Of a stretch of 64,000 bases of DNA, positions 10,986 to 20,847 are shown in pieces (the first letter of the stretch is position 1; each line of letters opens with the position of its first letter). A program made the translations under genes and the position numbers. This DNA is from Rosa chinensis. Lineage: Eukaryota > Streptophyta > Magnoliopsida > Rosales > Rosaceae. A model generated the notes under the pieces. That model saw only the letters and a program-made list of their open reading frames with translations, did not search any database and was not told the origin of the DNA. Location of the stretch: positions 23,585,001-23,649,000 of the forward strand of contig NC_037092.1 in assembly GCF_002994745.2 (NCBI RefSeq), given 5' to 3'.

Positions 10986-10994
10986 AACTTTTAT

Positions 10995-12211
10995 TATGTT
11001 TATGGGATTGGTGGATCGTTATGTACAAGTTAGCATGTGCATAGAGGAATTGACTAGCTAGTCCCTCCATAGTCAATCTGATACGAGCTCTCGACAGTTT
11101 AATTGTTTCACGTACTGACCTTTTAAATACTAAGTGAACCATGTTTTTGAGGTTTCACTTGCATCTTTACATTTCTAATTGTTTTTTAGATGGATATCTA
11201 CATTTATATGATATATATGATACAAAAGCATATGAGCCGATGTGCGAGACCCTCATTGATCACATGTGCTCTAAGTCACCTAATATCAGTTGTATATGTG
11301 TTTAAATTAAATCGCTAACAAATGCGTGAAAATGTGAGAATATGATATACTATTTTACATTAAAAAAATAAAAAATAAAAACTAGAAAAGACTTTGCATT
11401 GGTTAGATGACTTGCTTTTTTTTTTCCTTCAGTTTTTATCGTATTTACATTGTTATTTGATTGACTTGTCTTACGTACGGATATGTGCGAGGGTGTGAAA
11501 TAGGCTGCCATTTGGGACTGTTCTGAGATCAGAAAAGCTTTGTAAATGACCTTATCTTGATGATGAATACTCGGTCTAATAAAGTTTGTCCCCTCAAGAT
11601 TCGTATATTGCAGAAGACGCCATTCCTAGCCTATAGCACCGATCACATTATTTGTCTAACAAACGGGAAAAACTTGTACAAAAACATTCAAATACGAACC
11701 GTGACATGTCATTGTAACGCCGTCCTCTCTGAACAAAGTTAAATTCGAAGGATTATCCAATGCAGAGATCATAATCATCTCTGACCAAAAGAAAAATAGA
11801 TGTTCATTAATTCAAGAAGCAATGCTAGAGATGGCAAATGTACATAAGGTATCCAAACAACATCAATCCTCTATTTCCTCCTCACTACAAGAAGGAAGGG
11901 AGGGAAGAGAGAAAGAATTAATTAGTTGATGAGTTGTCAATAGTTCAATACTCATGGTATCAAATTGCCTTCCCCAGGCAAGGCGCTGTGAAGTGTGAAC
12001 AATTGATTTCACAATTTCGAAGTGTGAACAATTGATTTCACAATTTCCAGTTACTATAAGCTGGAGAAACGTTTTTAGTATTATCTTCAATGTTTTTACT
12101 TTCCAATCAAAACAAAAAGTATAAGTGAAAGTAGAAACGGTTTGTAAATATGTATGTCTGATGCAAGGGTTTGGCTACACTGTCAACTCATAAGGACAGT
12201 TTGCTAAGGCT
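10995..12211. other. 3' flank of the receptor-kinase gene; no other gene seen
   Basis: AT-rich non-coding sequence downstream (minus strand) of the receptor-kinase stop codon. A short direct repeat (CAATTTCGAAGTGTGAACAATTGATTTC-type unit) is at about 11990-12045. Overlapping short frames near 11860-12090 have no recognisable content. Confidence 0.45.
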
Positions 12212-14290
12212 TTAATTTCTGTTCTCCCAGTAATCTGAATGAGGATTGATTGGATGATCTTGAACAGATGTCGGTGAAGTGCATGCCTCTTCGATTGACA
12301 TCGTTTGTCTCTTAGTACTCCCAGCGATGGTCTCCAATGAGTAATTGGACTCAAAATGTTTCCTTGTTTCACTGATCTCATGAGATGAGGCACTTGAATC
12401 TAAGACTAATTCCTCAACACGAGCCCTACCTTCAAGCATGCTCACCACTGAAGACATGGCAGGCCTAAGTGCTGCAGAGACATTACAGCAAAGGAGAGCC
12501 ACATTGATGGTAATCATCACGTCTTCTTTGTTAAAATCTGAGCCCAACCTTGGATCGACTAGGTCTAACAAACTTCCTTTCTCTTTTAGAAGAAGTGCCT
12601 AGAAACAGGAAAGCGCAAACAACAAAATATAATTAAGTTTTCTATGTGTTTATGTTAAATTTCGTTTCACTGATTAAAGTATGATAGGGGACAGAAAGCC
12701 TCTTTTATTCCGAGGACAAGATATAACAAGTGAAATCTTTTATTTTTTGATAATAGATGTATACAAACATCTCCAAGAGTGCTACTGGTCACTATATAAG
12801 ATCTGATATTAAGAAAGATGAACGGCAAGCTGAAGAGACGTTTAAAACTAATAAGTAGCAAATGAAGGTTGAGTACTAGATATTGGTTCCTGATGAAAAT
12901 AAAAAAGCAAATGTGCACACTATTAATCTAAATGGAAATAAATAGCGGACCAACAAAATTCAAATTAAATAAGGAGCTATGTTCTTAATGTTGCCCAATC
13001 AAGAATGTAGAAGCACTCTCCCTTGGAGTGGTAAGTTGTGTTGCTCCTTCCACTGACCATTTCCAACACAAGAATTCCAAAACTATACACATCTGCTTTA
13101 TCAGTCAGATAACCCCGCATTGCATATTCAGGTGCCATATATCCACTGTCAAATCATGAAATAACACATGAATTGAATTCCTCACCTCGAATTTAAAGAA
13201 ATCGTAAAAGTTGTAATTACCTGAGAGTAGGATTTTTCTAATGGAATGCTTAAGATAAAAAGTAGCAACAAACCCTAGCTTAAAGGATTTTTCTGGAAAT
13301 TTTCTGATAACAATAACAGTTGTGTACGTATATTAGGTAAAGAGACCTCTCACTTTGCTCTACTTTTTTTATTTGCCAACCTTTTTCTTCCCTATTGGGG
13401 TGGATTTTAAAGATCGAAAGCTAGGAAGCGTTAAATATTTACTTTTTGATCTGGAAAAGAAAAGAAGTTGAAAGAAAGGGACTTACTGAGTTCCAGCAAT
13501 CCTAATGCTTAATTATATGGGTACTATCATCTTCAACAAGCTTGGCTAGGCCAAAGTCAGATATCTTAGGGTAAAGATTTTTATCAAGTAGCACATTAGT
13601 AGCTTTGATGTCTCTATGAACGATCTTCAACTGTGATTCTTCATGAAGGTAAGCCAAACCTTTTGCTATACCAACACAAATCCTGTGCCTTGTTGACCAA
13701 TCTAACTTCAACTGACTTTCTTTTGCACCTTCAATTTATCAAATCAATAAAATGTAGTTATATCTTACTATAAAATCTCTGAATAACGACTTGCATGAAA
13801 AAAAAAAAAATTAAGTTTGGAAAAGATTATGCTAGGAAAATACTAACCAAACAAGGCACGTCCAACACTGTTATTTTCCATGTACTCATAGACAAGCAAC
13901 AACTGATTTCCTTCAATGCAGCATCCATAGAGCTTGACAAGATGAGGGTGTTGCAGAGCAGAAATCATGCCAATCTCATTCACAAATTCACGATTTCCTT
14001 GCTTTGATTTGGCAGAAAGTTGCTTAACAGCAATTACAGTGCCATCAGATAGTTGGCCCTGCATTCATAATACATAGTCAAAATCCCCTTCACTAAAAAG
14101 AGAAAGAGACTTCAATTATTAAAGAAGCTTAAATGCAACAAATAATAGAAATTATTGGTTCGGAAGAATACCTTGTAAACAGGACCAAAATCACCTTCTC
14201 CAATCTTGTTGGCTATGTCAAAGTTTCCTGCGGCATCTTTGATTTGTCTCAAGCTAAATCTACCCGTTTGCAGGTCAACTCCTTTTAAAT
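12212..14290 (-). pseudogene. Kinase-domain exons of the LRR-malectin receptor kinase
   Basis: Five exons (14172-14290, 13848-14058, 13487-13728, 12995-13145, 12212-12598) code for the protein kinase. Visible motifs are the glycine loop GEGDFGPVY (the usual third glycine is Asp), AVKQL lysine, catalytic [14 protein letters not shown], then GYMAPEY, DVYSFGI, RPAMSSVVSMLEG and a C-terminal tail ending HPINPHSDYWENRN. The exon at 13487-13728 is 242 nt. Phase on both sides requires a length 4 shorter, and the extra bases fall after DDSTHI, where STRIAGT is expected; the frame then hits a TAG. So translation would stop in the activation segment, before the substrate-binding half. Everything downstream of this point is otherwise in frame, suggesting a recent loss. 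Confidence 0.88.
12599..12994 (-). other. Last intron with GC-AG splice sites
   Basis: The exon reads ...LDW and stops at TGG; the intron then begins GCAACA and ends TTTCTAG before GCACTTCTTCTA (ALLLKEKG). Joining at this point restores the family sequence LDW-ALLLKEKGSLLDLVDP in phase 0. The expected donor would be GTAACA. GC-AG introns are a known minor class in plants, but this one lacks the strong AG|GCAAGT context, so splicing is probably weakened. Confidence 0.75.
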
Positions 14291-14585
14291 CTGTGGAAGA
14301 AGCAAATTCTTAGAGATTGTTCCCGAAAATTTTAGGATGATGGCATTCTTAGATTTTGATATCTTGAGCTGATTTGTGGCCTAAAGTTCACTCAAACTCA
14401 ATTCTTAGCAATACAAGTAAGCGTCAAGTATGTAAGATGTTTAGTGTTAGAGAATGAGAAGATCAGTATGAAAACCATTACAGGCACATGTTATATGTGA
14501 TGTAAAGCCATATAGAGAAATGTATATATTCATCTTAAATTTGAAAAAGTAACAAAACCATTGTAACAAAATCAACCGCAAATAC

Positions 14586-14750
14586 CTTGCTCCAAAGTCC
14601 TTTCTCGTCTTAGATAGCCTCTCCACCAAAGATAACCCAAAATCAGCAATACAAGTAATACTCCCCCGGCAGCCATACTTCCAACCACTGCACCTATAGA
14701 TAACCTCATTGATATGGGTCCTGACGGGGTTTCTGCAGGGGGTTCAAAGT
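14586..14750 (-). pseudogene. Transmembrane exon of the receptor kinase
   Basis: The exon encodes a short proline-rich linker (DFEPPAETPSGP), a membrane span of about 22 hydrophobic residues (AVVGSMAAGGVLLVLLILGY) and a basic stop-transfer stretch (WWRGYLRRER). It joins in phase to the malectin exon before it and to DLKGVDLQTGRFSL after it. The 165-nt length fits the phases on both sides, so this exon is undamaged. Type I topology: LRR and malectin outside, kinase in the cytosol. Confidence 0.9.
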
Positions 14751-15162
14751 CTGAAAGAAAGAGAAAAGAGTTTTAGGGCCGGATACCCTTTGGTGGAACC
14801 TTTATATAAGTTTTCAATAAGTGAAATGTAATGAATTTGCAGTCAAAGGTTATTTTGATGCTTTACATTATATAGTATCCTTAGGTGAAAAAGGAAATAT
14901 TTATGCAGTACTTATAAACAACCTTCACGTGGAATGTATTGCGTTTTAAAATAAAACACCTAGAGAAAAAAAATGCATTTAGCAGTTGTTTAAGAGGGAA
15001 ATTTAATATTGTTCAAAATATGAAGCAATGTGCGCCACTCAGGTCGAACTTCCAAAACGGTTGAGTTACTGAACGCCTAAGTGCCTAACACGTAAATTTA
15101 CTTATTAGAAATTTCCAATAGTTGACAGAGCTTAACTAAAAGACATAGCAGTGCAAAATCAC

Positions 15163-15833
15163 CTGCTGGAACCACAGATATGGCAGAGATAAGAGGACCA
15201 TAAACTCCTCTTACAGGGAGACCTGTGGTTCCTTTCCCAGCCCAAAAGAAACTGATCTCCAAGGTATTAGTAGTTACAGCAGCAATATACTCTTTTATGA
15301 CTGCCTTACCAGCCCCACCTGCCTCATCTGCAATATTGAAATCCTTCAGCACTCGTATGCCCTGCAATATACTTATACAGTTACTAGCTTAACATTTCAG
15401 ACACTTATACGGTTGATTTAAAAATAAATAAATAAAGTGTATATAATTAGCTAACTGAATGTAAACATCAAATATGCGCCTTCCCAAGCTGCTATATGTT
15501 GGACCATTTGTAAACATTATCTCTGCAAAATGGAGGTTTACTGTGTAGTTTCCATTCAGCAGGCAAAACCCATAATAAGTTAGAGAGATGGGAGAAAGGC
15601 GCGCAGTCGTGTATAGTTGACCATTGACCATAGAGAGTCTAGATGAATTATTGGACCAAGTAAAGTGGTCTGTAGAACTGTCATCATCAGGGAAGTAACC
15701 AGTGCTGCTTGACACCCAATTTGTGCTGCTCATATAATATGATGAAGTCCATTTGCAACTGTATCCTCATCATATGTTGTTCCATCAATTGTTACTCCAC
15801 TTCCTCCACAATTTATATTGAGAGAGTACCATC
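15163..15833 (-). pseudogene. Malectin-domain exons, frameshifted and with a broken donor
   Basis: The first exon (15456-15833) begins WYSLNINCGGSGVTIDGTTYDEDT and carries the malectin core (TARLSPISLTYYGFCLLNGNY, NLHFAEIMF, GRRIFDVYIQ). The second (15163-15361) continues GIRVLKDFNIADEAGG through WAGKGTTGLPVRGVYGPLISAI. Two defects are visible. A 1-bp deficit after DTVANG puts the frame into a stop (HHII*), while the +1 frame resumes S-S-Y-Y-M-S-S-T-N-W. At the exon's end ATTCAG is followed by TTAGCT; the expected CAG|GTTAGC has lost one G, so the only GT donor now lies one base inside the exon and shifts the frame again. The malectin domain is thought to bind cell-wall carbohydrate or peptide ligands in this family. 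Confidence 0.85.
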
Positions 15834-15836
15834 CTG

Positions 15837-16382
15837 TGCAACAAGTGATTAGAATCCGAACAAGAGTGACGCAGTCGGATTGATAACTAGGTTTACCAGC
15901 AATAAACCTAAGCAAAGGATTCTGGAGTCCACCCGAGATAAAAGAGAATAATCTCAATTTTATTGATAAAAGATAAAAGATACGTTCTGCAGCCGCAATA
16001 AGAGAAAAGTACCCTAGGGCGACTAACAACGAAACCCTAAGGCCCATGGATAAAAACGAAAACAACCCAAAAATAACTAAGAAAACCAAAAACGGGTAAA
16101 ATAGAAAAATGCAGTTTTGAGGCCCTAAACGACCCCGAAAGCCCGAAAAAGGTCACAGGTCGTGGCAAAGCGACGAGTTTGATTTCTGGCGCGATTCCCT
16201 TTCCGGAAAGGTAAAGTGCGTCCCAATCGGACTCCGGAGGCCCATTTCACGTCTACTAGTCACTTTTCGTTTTCCACCTTTAGCACGATCCAATTGTTCT
16301 TGAAATTGGACCGCCATCTGTTCTGCATCATAGAGAAATTTAATTATAGCTCCCTCGTGCATTGTAAAAATTCATAATCTTA
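15837..16382 (-). mobile_element. Solo LTR-like insertion on a splice acceptor
   Basis: 546 bp flanked by the 5-mer TCCTG (15832-15836 and 16383-16387; CAGGA on the gene's strand). On the minus strand it ends ...CACTTGTTGCA and carries AATAAAATTGAGATTATTCTC, a polyadenylation-type R region common in plant LTRs, near its 3' end. Its 5' end reads TAAGATTATG, not the canonical TG. There is an open stretch of 69 codons at 16153-16362 with no recognised domain. The insertion point is at the acceptor of the malectin exon. Confidence 0.6.
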
Positions 16383-17108
16383 TCCTGAAGCTAGCATTCA
16401 ACTATCATTTGTTTTAAATCAAGTCCCTTGCAATTGTAACTCTAGTTGCACGCACACTCCCCCTCTTAATGTAATCGGTTACACCATACAGCAACTGTCA
16501 CCGTTGAGTAACAGTAGCACCAGTTTATCCCAAATAAAACCCCGGAATCATAAATCTCTTAAACGCCCTGAACCATTCTAATCCCCTTATCTCCAGAACC
16601 CCAAAGAACTCAAAGAAGATAAATCAATGCTTGAAAGCTTATGGCAATACCTAAGCAACCGTCTAATGGCATAGAACTGAAGGGGCACAAATTAAAACAC
16701 GCCAAAAATAAATAACAATCTAAAAATCCATGGTACATACTTTTGGTCAAAAGATCAACTTTTTAAGGAGGTATTAATTGTTTGAAAAAGATAAAGCCAA
16801 TTATATATACTGTTTCTTTTTGGGATGGAATGGTTAGAGGGAGGACTGAGCAACTGCAAATTCAGGTTGATGAAATTTCTAAGTCAATCATTTCAATTGC
16901 CTCTTAGGAGGAAATGTACTTTTTGAACTATACAGTAAAAATCACTGAAAAGAGTTTACCAGAAATCTACATACACAAATTCACCAATCATATTAAGTGA
17001 CTTAAGTTGGATTAACATGAAGATCAAATTACTCAAAATGTAAACTACTAATCGAAACTCACATATATGTATGTCTGAAGGATATAAGTTCATAGAAACC
17101 AAACTTAC

Positions 17109-18514
17109 TTTTTGAACATGTTGTAGTTTTATTGCTCAAACATGAAACAGCTCTGCAGATTAAATAATAGTGATCCAAAGAATGTCAGCAAGATAACATC
17201 ATAAATGAAAATCAGCTGTATAGTAAGAATTAAGATATACACTATGGAATGGGTTAAATTCCTTCTATGGTAGCTAAGGTATTGCTATTTGGACAATTTG
17301 CACCTAGTCAATAAAAGAGACCACTTGGTACTTGAAGTTATCCTCCGTTAGACCATTTGGTGTAAAGCGTATAATTGGGAATGAAGAAAATGAAGCTAAG
17401 CTAGCTTAGTAATGAATCTAATCCTCACAGCTTATCTCCATGATGGTTCCAGAAGAGGACACACGTTCAATTGCTATAGAGTAGTTAGTGAAATCAGTTA
17501 GTCTTGGCTTAATAGTGAGTTAAAATAAAAACAAGGGAAATTCCTTAATTTCTTGTAATCACGAAAGCCTTATACAATTACCAAAAGATAACAAGCAGAG
17601 AAGGTAGATTCCGTTGTTTAGCTTCTTCAATTTGTTCATACCTTGTTCTTCATCTTCTTCAATTTTTCACCATTTCTGAAAAAAATCTAGCATTTGATAC
17701 CAAATGGTCTATCGGAGGATACCTCTTTTATTGACTAGGTACCAAATTTTCCAAGTACCAATACATCAAATACCATAGAAGAAATTTAACCTTAGAGATA
17801 TAATGCATGATTTCAGAAGATTAATTTGAAGCTTACAAACTGTTGCCCTTTGAAGAGCTTGAAAACAAGTTCCTGTAGAGATTATTAACACAAATTGAAA
17901 AGTTAAGCGTAATTTACAAATACAAAACGACCAGATTTGAGGATAATGAAAACTTTCTTACCAGCCGGCTTGTGGCTGACAATTTACAGGCCCTGAGGTG
18001 ATAGTGAAATTGTTATATGAAAGATCACTGCACATAGAGAATATACATAATGCACATTTAATGCCTGTCCCATGTCTATAAGAGCAAACCAAGATCCCAA
18101 ATTCTAAGTCACCAAATGTGCACCATTATACAATACCTCGTAAGAGATAGAATAAATTCCATTATCAAGTAACAAAATATTAGCATTGGGAAGAGAACCT
18201 TACACGTTTTCTCCTACCATCCACAGAGGCTCAGATCCATTCAGCAAATTTCCAGTTAAGAATCTAAACAATTAGTACCAGAAAAAATCAGTAAAGAATG
18301 TAGTGTTGGTTATCAAGAATTTTATGCTCAATAGCCAATAGGTTTGCTTAAAGTACGACTGCATGCAAGAGATCAGTATTTTCATCTTGAATGCCTGCCT
18401 GCATCACAAGGTCGTCTAGATCTGTTACAAATTGCTTACATGTAATCCAAATTATTCGTTGGAGCAACAAAGCTCCTTGGGACTTTTCCAGTTAGCTTGT
18501 TGAAGCTTAGGTCT
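17109..18514 (-). pseudogene. C-terminal LRR exons and linker of the receptor kinase
   Basis: Five short exons join in phase: 18440-18514 (DLSFNKLTGKVPRSFVAP), 18204-18263 (FLTGNLLNGSEPLWM), 17962-18027 (DLSYNNFTITSGPVNC), 17837-17872 (NLFSSSSKGNSL) and 17109-17152 (AVSCLSNKTTTCSK). They correspond to the last LRRs and the Cys-pair linker preceding the malectin domain in this family. Splice signals (GTAAGN donors, YAG acceptors) are intact at every exon. The linker intron holds an inverted-repeat element. Confidence 0.85.
17252..17791. mobile_element. TIR element in a receptor-kinase intron
   Basis: The ends are inverted over roughly 100 bp: left GGTTAAATTCCTTCTATGGTA..., right (inverted) GGTTAAATTTCTTCTATGGTA..., both including CCTAGTCAATAAAAGAG and CTCCGTTAGACCATTTGG-type phrases. 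540 bp with no coding capacity. The flanking sequence shows no clear duplication. A MITE-like DNA element, probably Mutator-related by style, but the superfamily is not certain. Confidence 0.65.
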
Positions 18515-19273
18515 CTGCAAACAAACCAATGTCAAATGCATTTAAATAAGAGAACAATATATACACTTCAAAAATAAAAATCTTTCCAGGAAATATACCA
18601 ATTAAATATTTTTTGAACAGCAAAATGAAAAGGCCTTAAATGAATCACGTACATGCACGCACACATCACCACATTTTGTGAGAAGCAAAGAACAAAAGTT
18701 TGAAGTTAACTGATAAAGCCTTTCGAATATTGTATTCTCCACTTAAAGGACAGTTATCAGGTCACTTGAATTCAAAGTAGAATTATATATTGTTTAACCG
18801 AAAAGGTAATCTACCGGAACCAAACCCTGAAACATGATTACCATATGTGGTTGGTTAATCAACATGTGATGCAAGCAGTCAGAGATGATGCAAAGTTTCT
18901 ACAATCAATGAAATCCATTTTCCAGCTACCAATTCTCGAAGGATATAAGGATGGGAAAGATTCAACTAGATTCTATGCACAAGAGGATAATGTATATTTT
19001 TAGAGACAAAGGGTAATGGTAGAAATGCCAGTAAAATACAAGCAATGAATTATATGATAGTCCTGTAGGATATGCCAATTTCAGGGGGTAGAATTTCTAC
19101 AACTCCTTAAAATTCTATCTTCTTCCTCTTTTTTCCATTTCCACTATTCCCTGTCTCTATTTAACTTTTCTGTGTCCTCCACCAAAAAAAAGATTGCTCT
19201 CTTTCACTCACTCACACACACACAAGGCTTTCTTCCTAGCCTTCGATTACAGTGCTTGTGGAGTCGGTACAGC
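18515..19273 (-). other. Intron, no further exon seen
   Basis: This is the part of the intron between LRR exons 12 and 11 that lies left of the 7.3 kb LARD insertion. It contains a short (CA)n run near 19206-19223 and T/C-rich stretches, but no LRR-like peptide in any frame. Confidence 0.5.
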
Positions 19274-20847
19274 TGATAGCTAAATTTATAAGCTATTGAT
19301 TTTCCTTATTCACACTTAAGATTGTCAATTGTAGCAAGGGTAAACAAGGGTCTTTCCCGCAGAGGACTAAGGTTATAACTACTCAAAATAATGTCACAAA
19401 AGTGACCACTGTTCCTAGCGAACAGCATTCGAAAATCTAATTAAAAACCTAATTTAAACTACTCAGAAAATTACGAAAATTTACAGGGATGTACTGGACA
19501 CACAGGGCATCCAGCACACAAAATTTGGTAATTTTTGGATATCGTTTACTATAAAAATAAAATACAAAAAGACAGAGAACAGAAAGAAAAACGAAACTGA
19601 AACAGATTTGAGATTGGTTGATATCAAGAGAATAAAGCTAGCTAGGGAAGATGCATCCACCCCCAACAATCACACACAAGACAATTTGTTCAATCCTAAT
19701 TCAATTAATCTAGATAAAGATGCTCAGGTTGGCTCGGTACGCTTGAACACAACCTATTACCCTTTCTTACTTCGTACGCTAGGCAGGAAGTGCTCTACAC
19801 CTAGACTATTCCCTAACAATGCAACCTAAAGGTACGCTTATTAGATTAAACATGCAGAGATCATTAAGGTCTAAAAGAGTTTGAGACATCACTAGGCATC
19901 GCAATAAACTTAGCGCCTTGCTAAACCTAGGACTTAGTTTACTTGATAGTGAAAACTAACAATTGCTTCTCTAGAAGGTTTGAGGAGTCCAACTATTGAC
20001 ACAGGCATCAAACAATCAAAGAATTAGAACCCTAACATGCATACTAAGCATGCACTCAAAGCATACAAGCAAGAATTCATCAATGGAAAAGTAGTAAACA
20101 AAAGTCTCATCTTGGATTAACAGAAAATAACATCAAAAATCAAATCATCTTGTAGTTCATGTCTAGGGGCTTCAAGCAGCCCCCTAACTAATAAAAACTA
20201 TCTAAACATGGAAGAAATAAAACTAACTAAAGAAGGGGAGGAAGAGAGAGGGCCGCTGCTGCAGATTGATCTCCTTTTATATGCTTAAAGGTTAGGAAAT
20301 CCAAAACCTAAAAGAATTTAGGGTTCACGTGCTTAGGTGGAGTTTTCCTATTGGCGTTTGAGCTTGATGACTCATTCCAACCATTCACATCATGCCATTT
20401 GTTCATCATAAGTCGGAATATGAAGCAGAAACTCGTTCTCGGGCTTCTTGGTGTGATTTGGGCTTCGAAACATAAATTCCCGTCCAACCTCAGATTCACG
20501 CGCAGCCTGACCTCTTTGTACTAAATCGGCCATAACTTCCTTTAGAAAAATGATATTGATGAGCTGTAAAAATATTTGGAAACTAGACATCCGAGGCTTT
20601 CCATCAATATAAAGATCATTCTCTGGATCGTTCTGAGATGGTCTCAGTGCTCTGTCGAAGTTAACTGATCTGCATAGGCAGATTTCCCGATTTTGCTTTT
20701 CAATCCCTCTTTTACTTCTTTTCTTCTTCTTTACTCCAAGACACCTATAAAACAAATAAACAAAGTAAATAACTAGAAAATACACTAAACTAACAAAGAA
20801 AGTATGGAGATTAACGCTATTAATATCGTATAAATATGCTCTTATCA
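19274..20847 (-). repeat. LARD 3' LTR
   Basis: 1,574 bp, TGATAGC... to ...CTTATCA on the plus strand. It is nearly identical to 24998-26571, including several internal short frames. A polypurine tract lies immediately inside (20852-20863 on the plus strand as CCCCCACACTTA). Confidence 0.95.

Noticed and set aside
16153..16362. A 69-codon gene
   Set aside because: Located inside the solo-LTR-like insertion and without any recognised domain.
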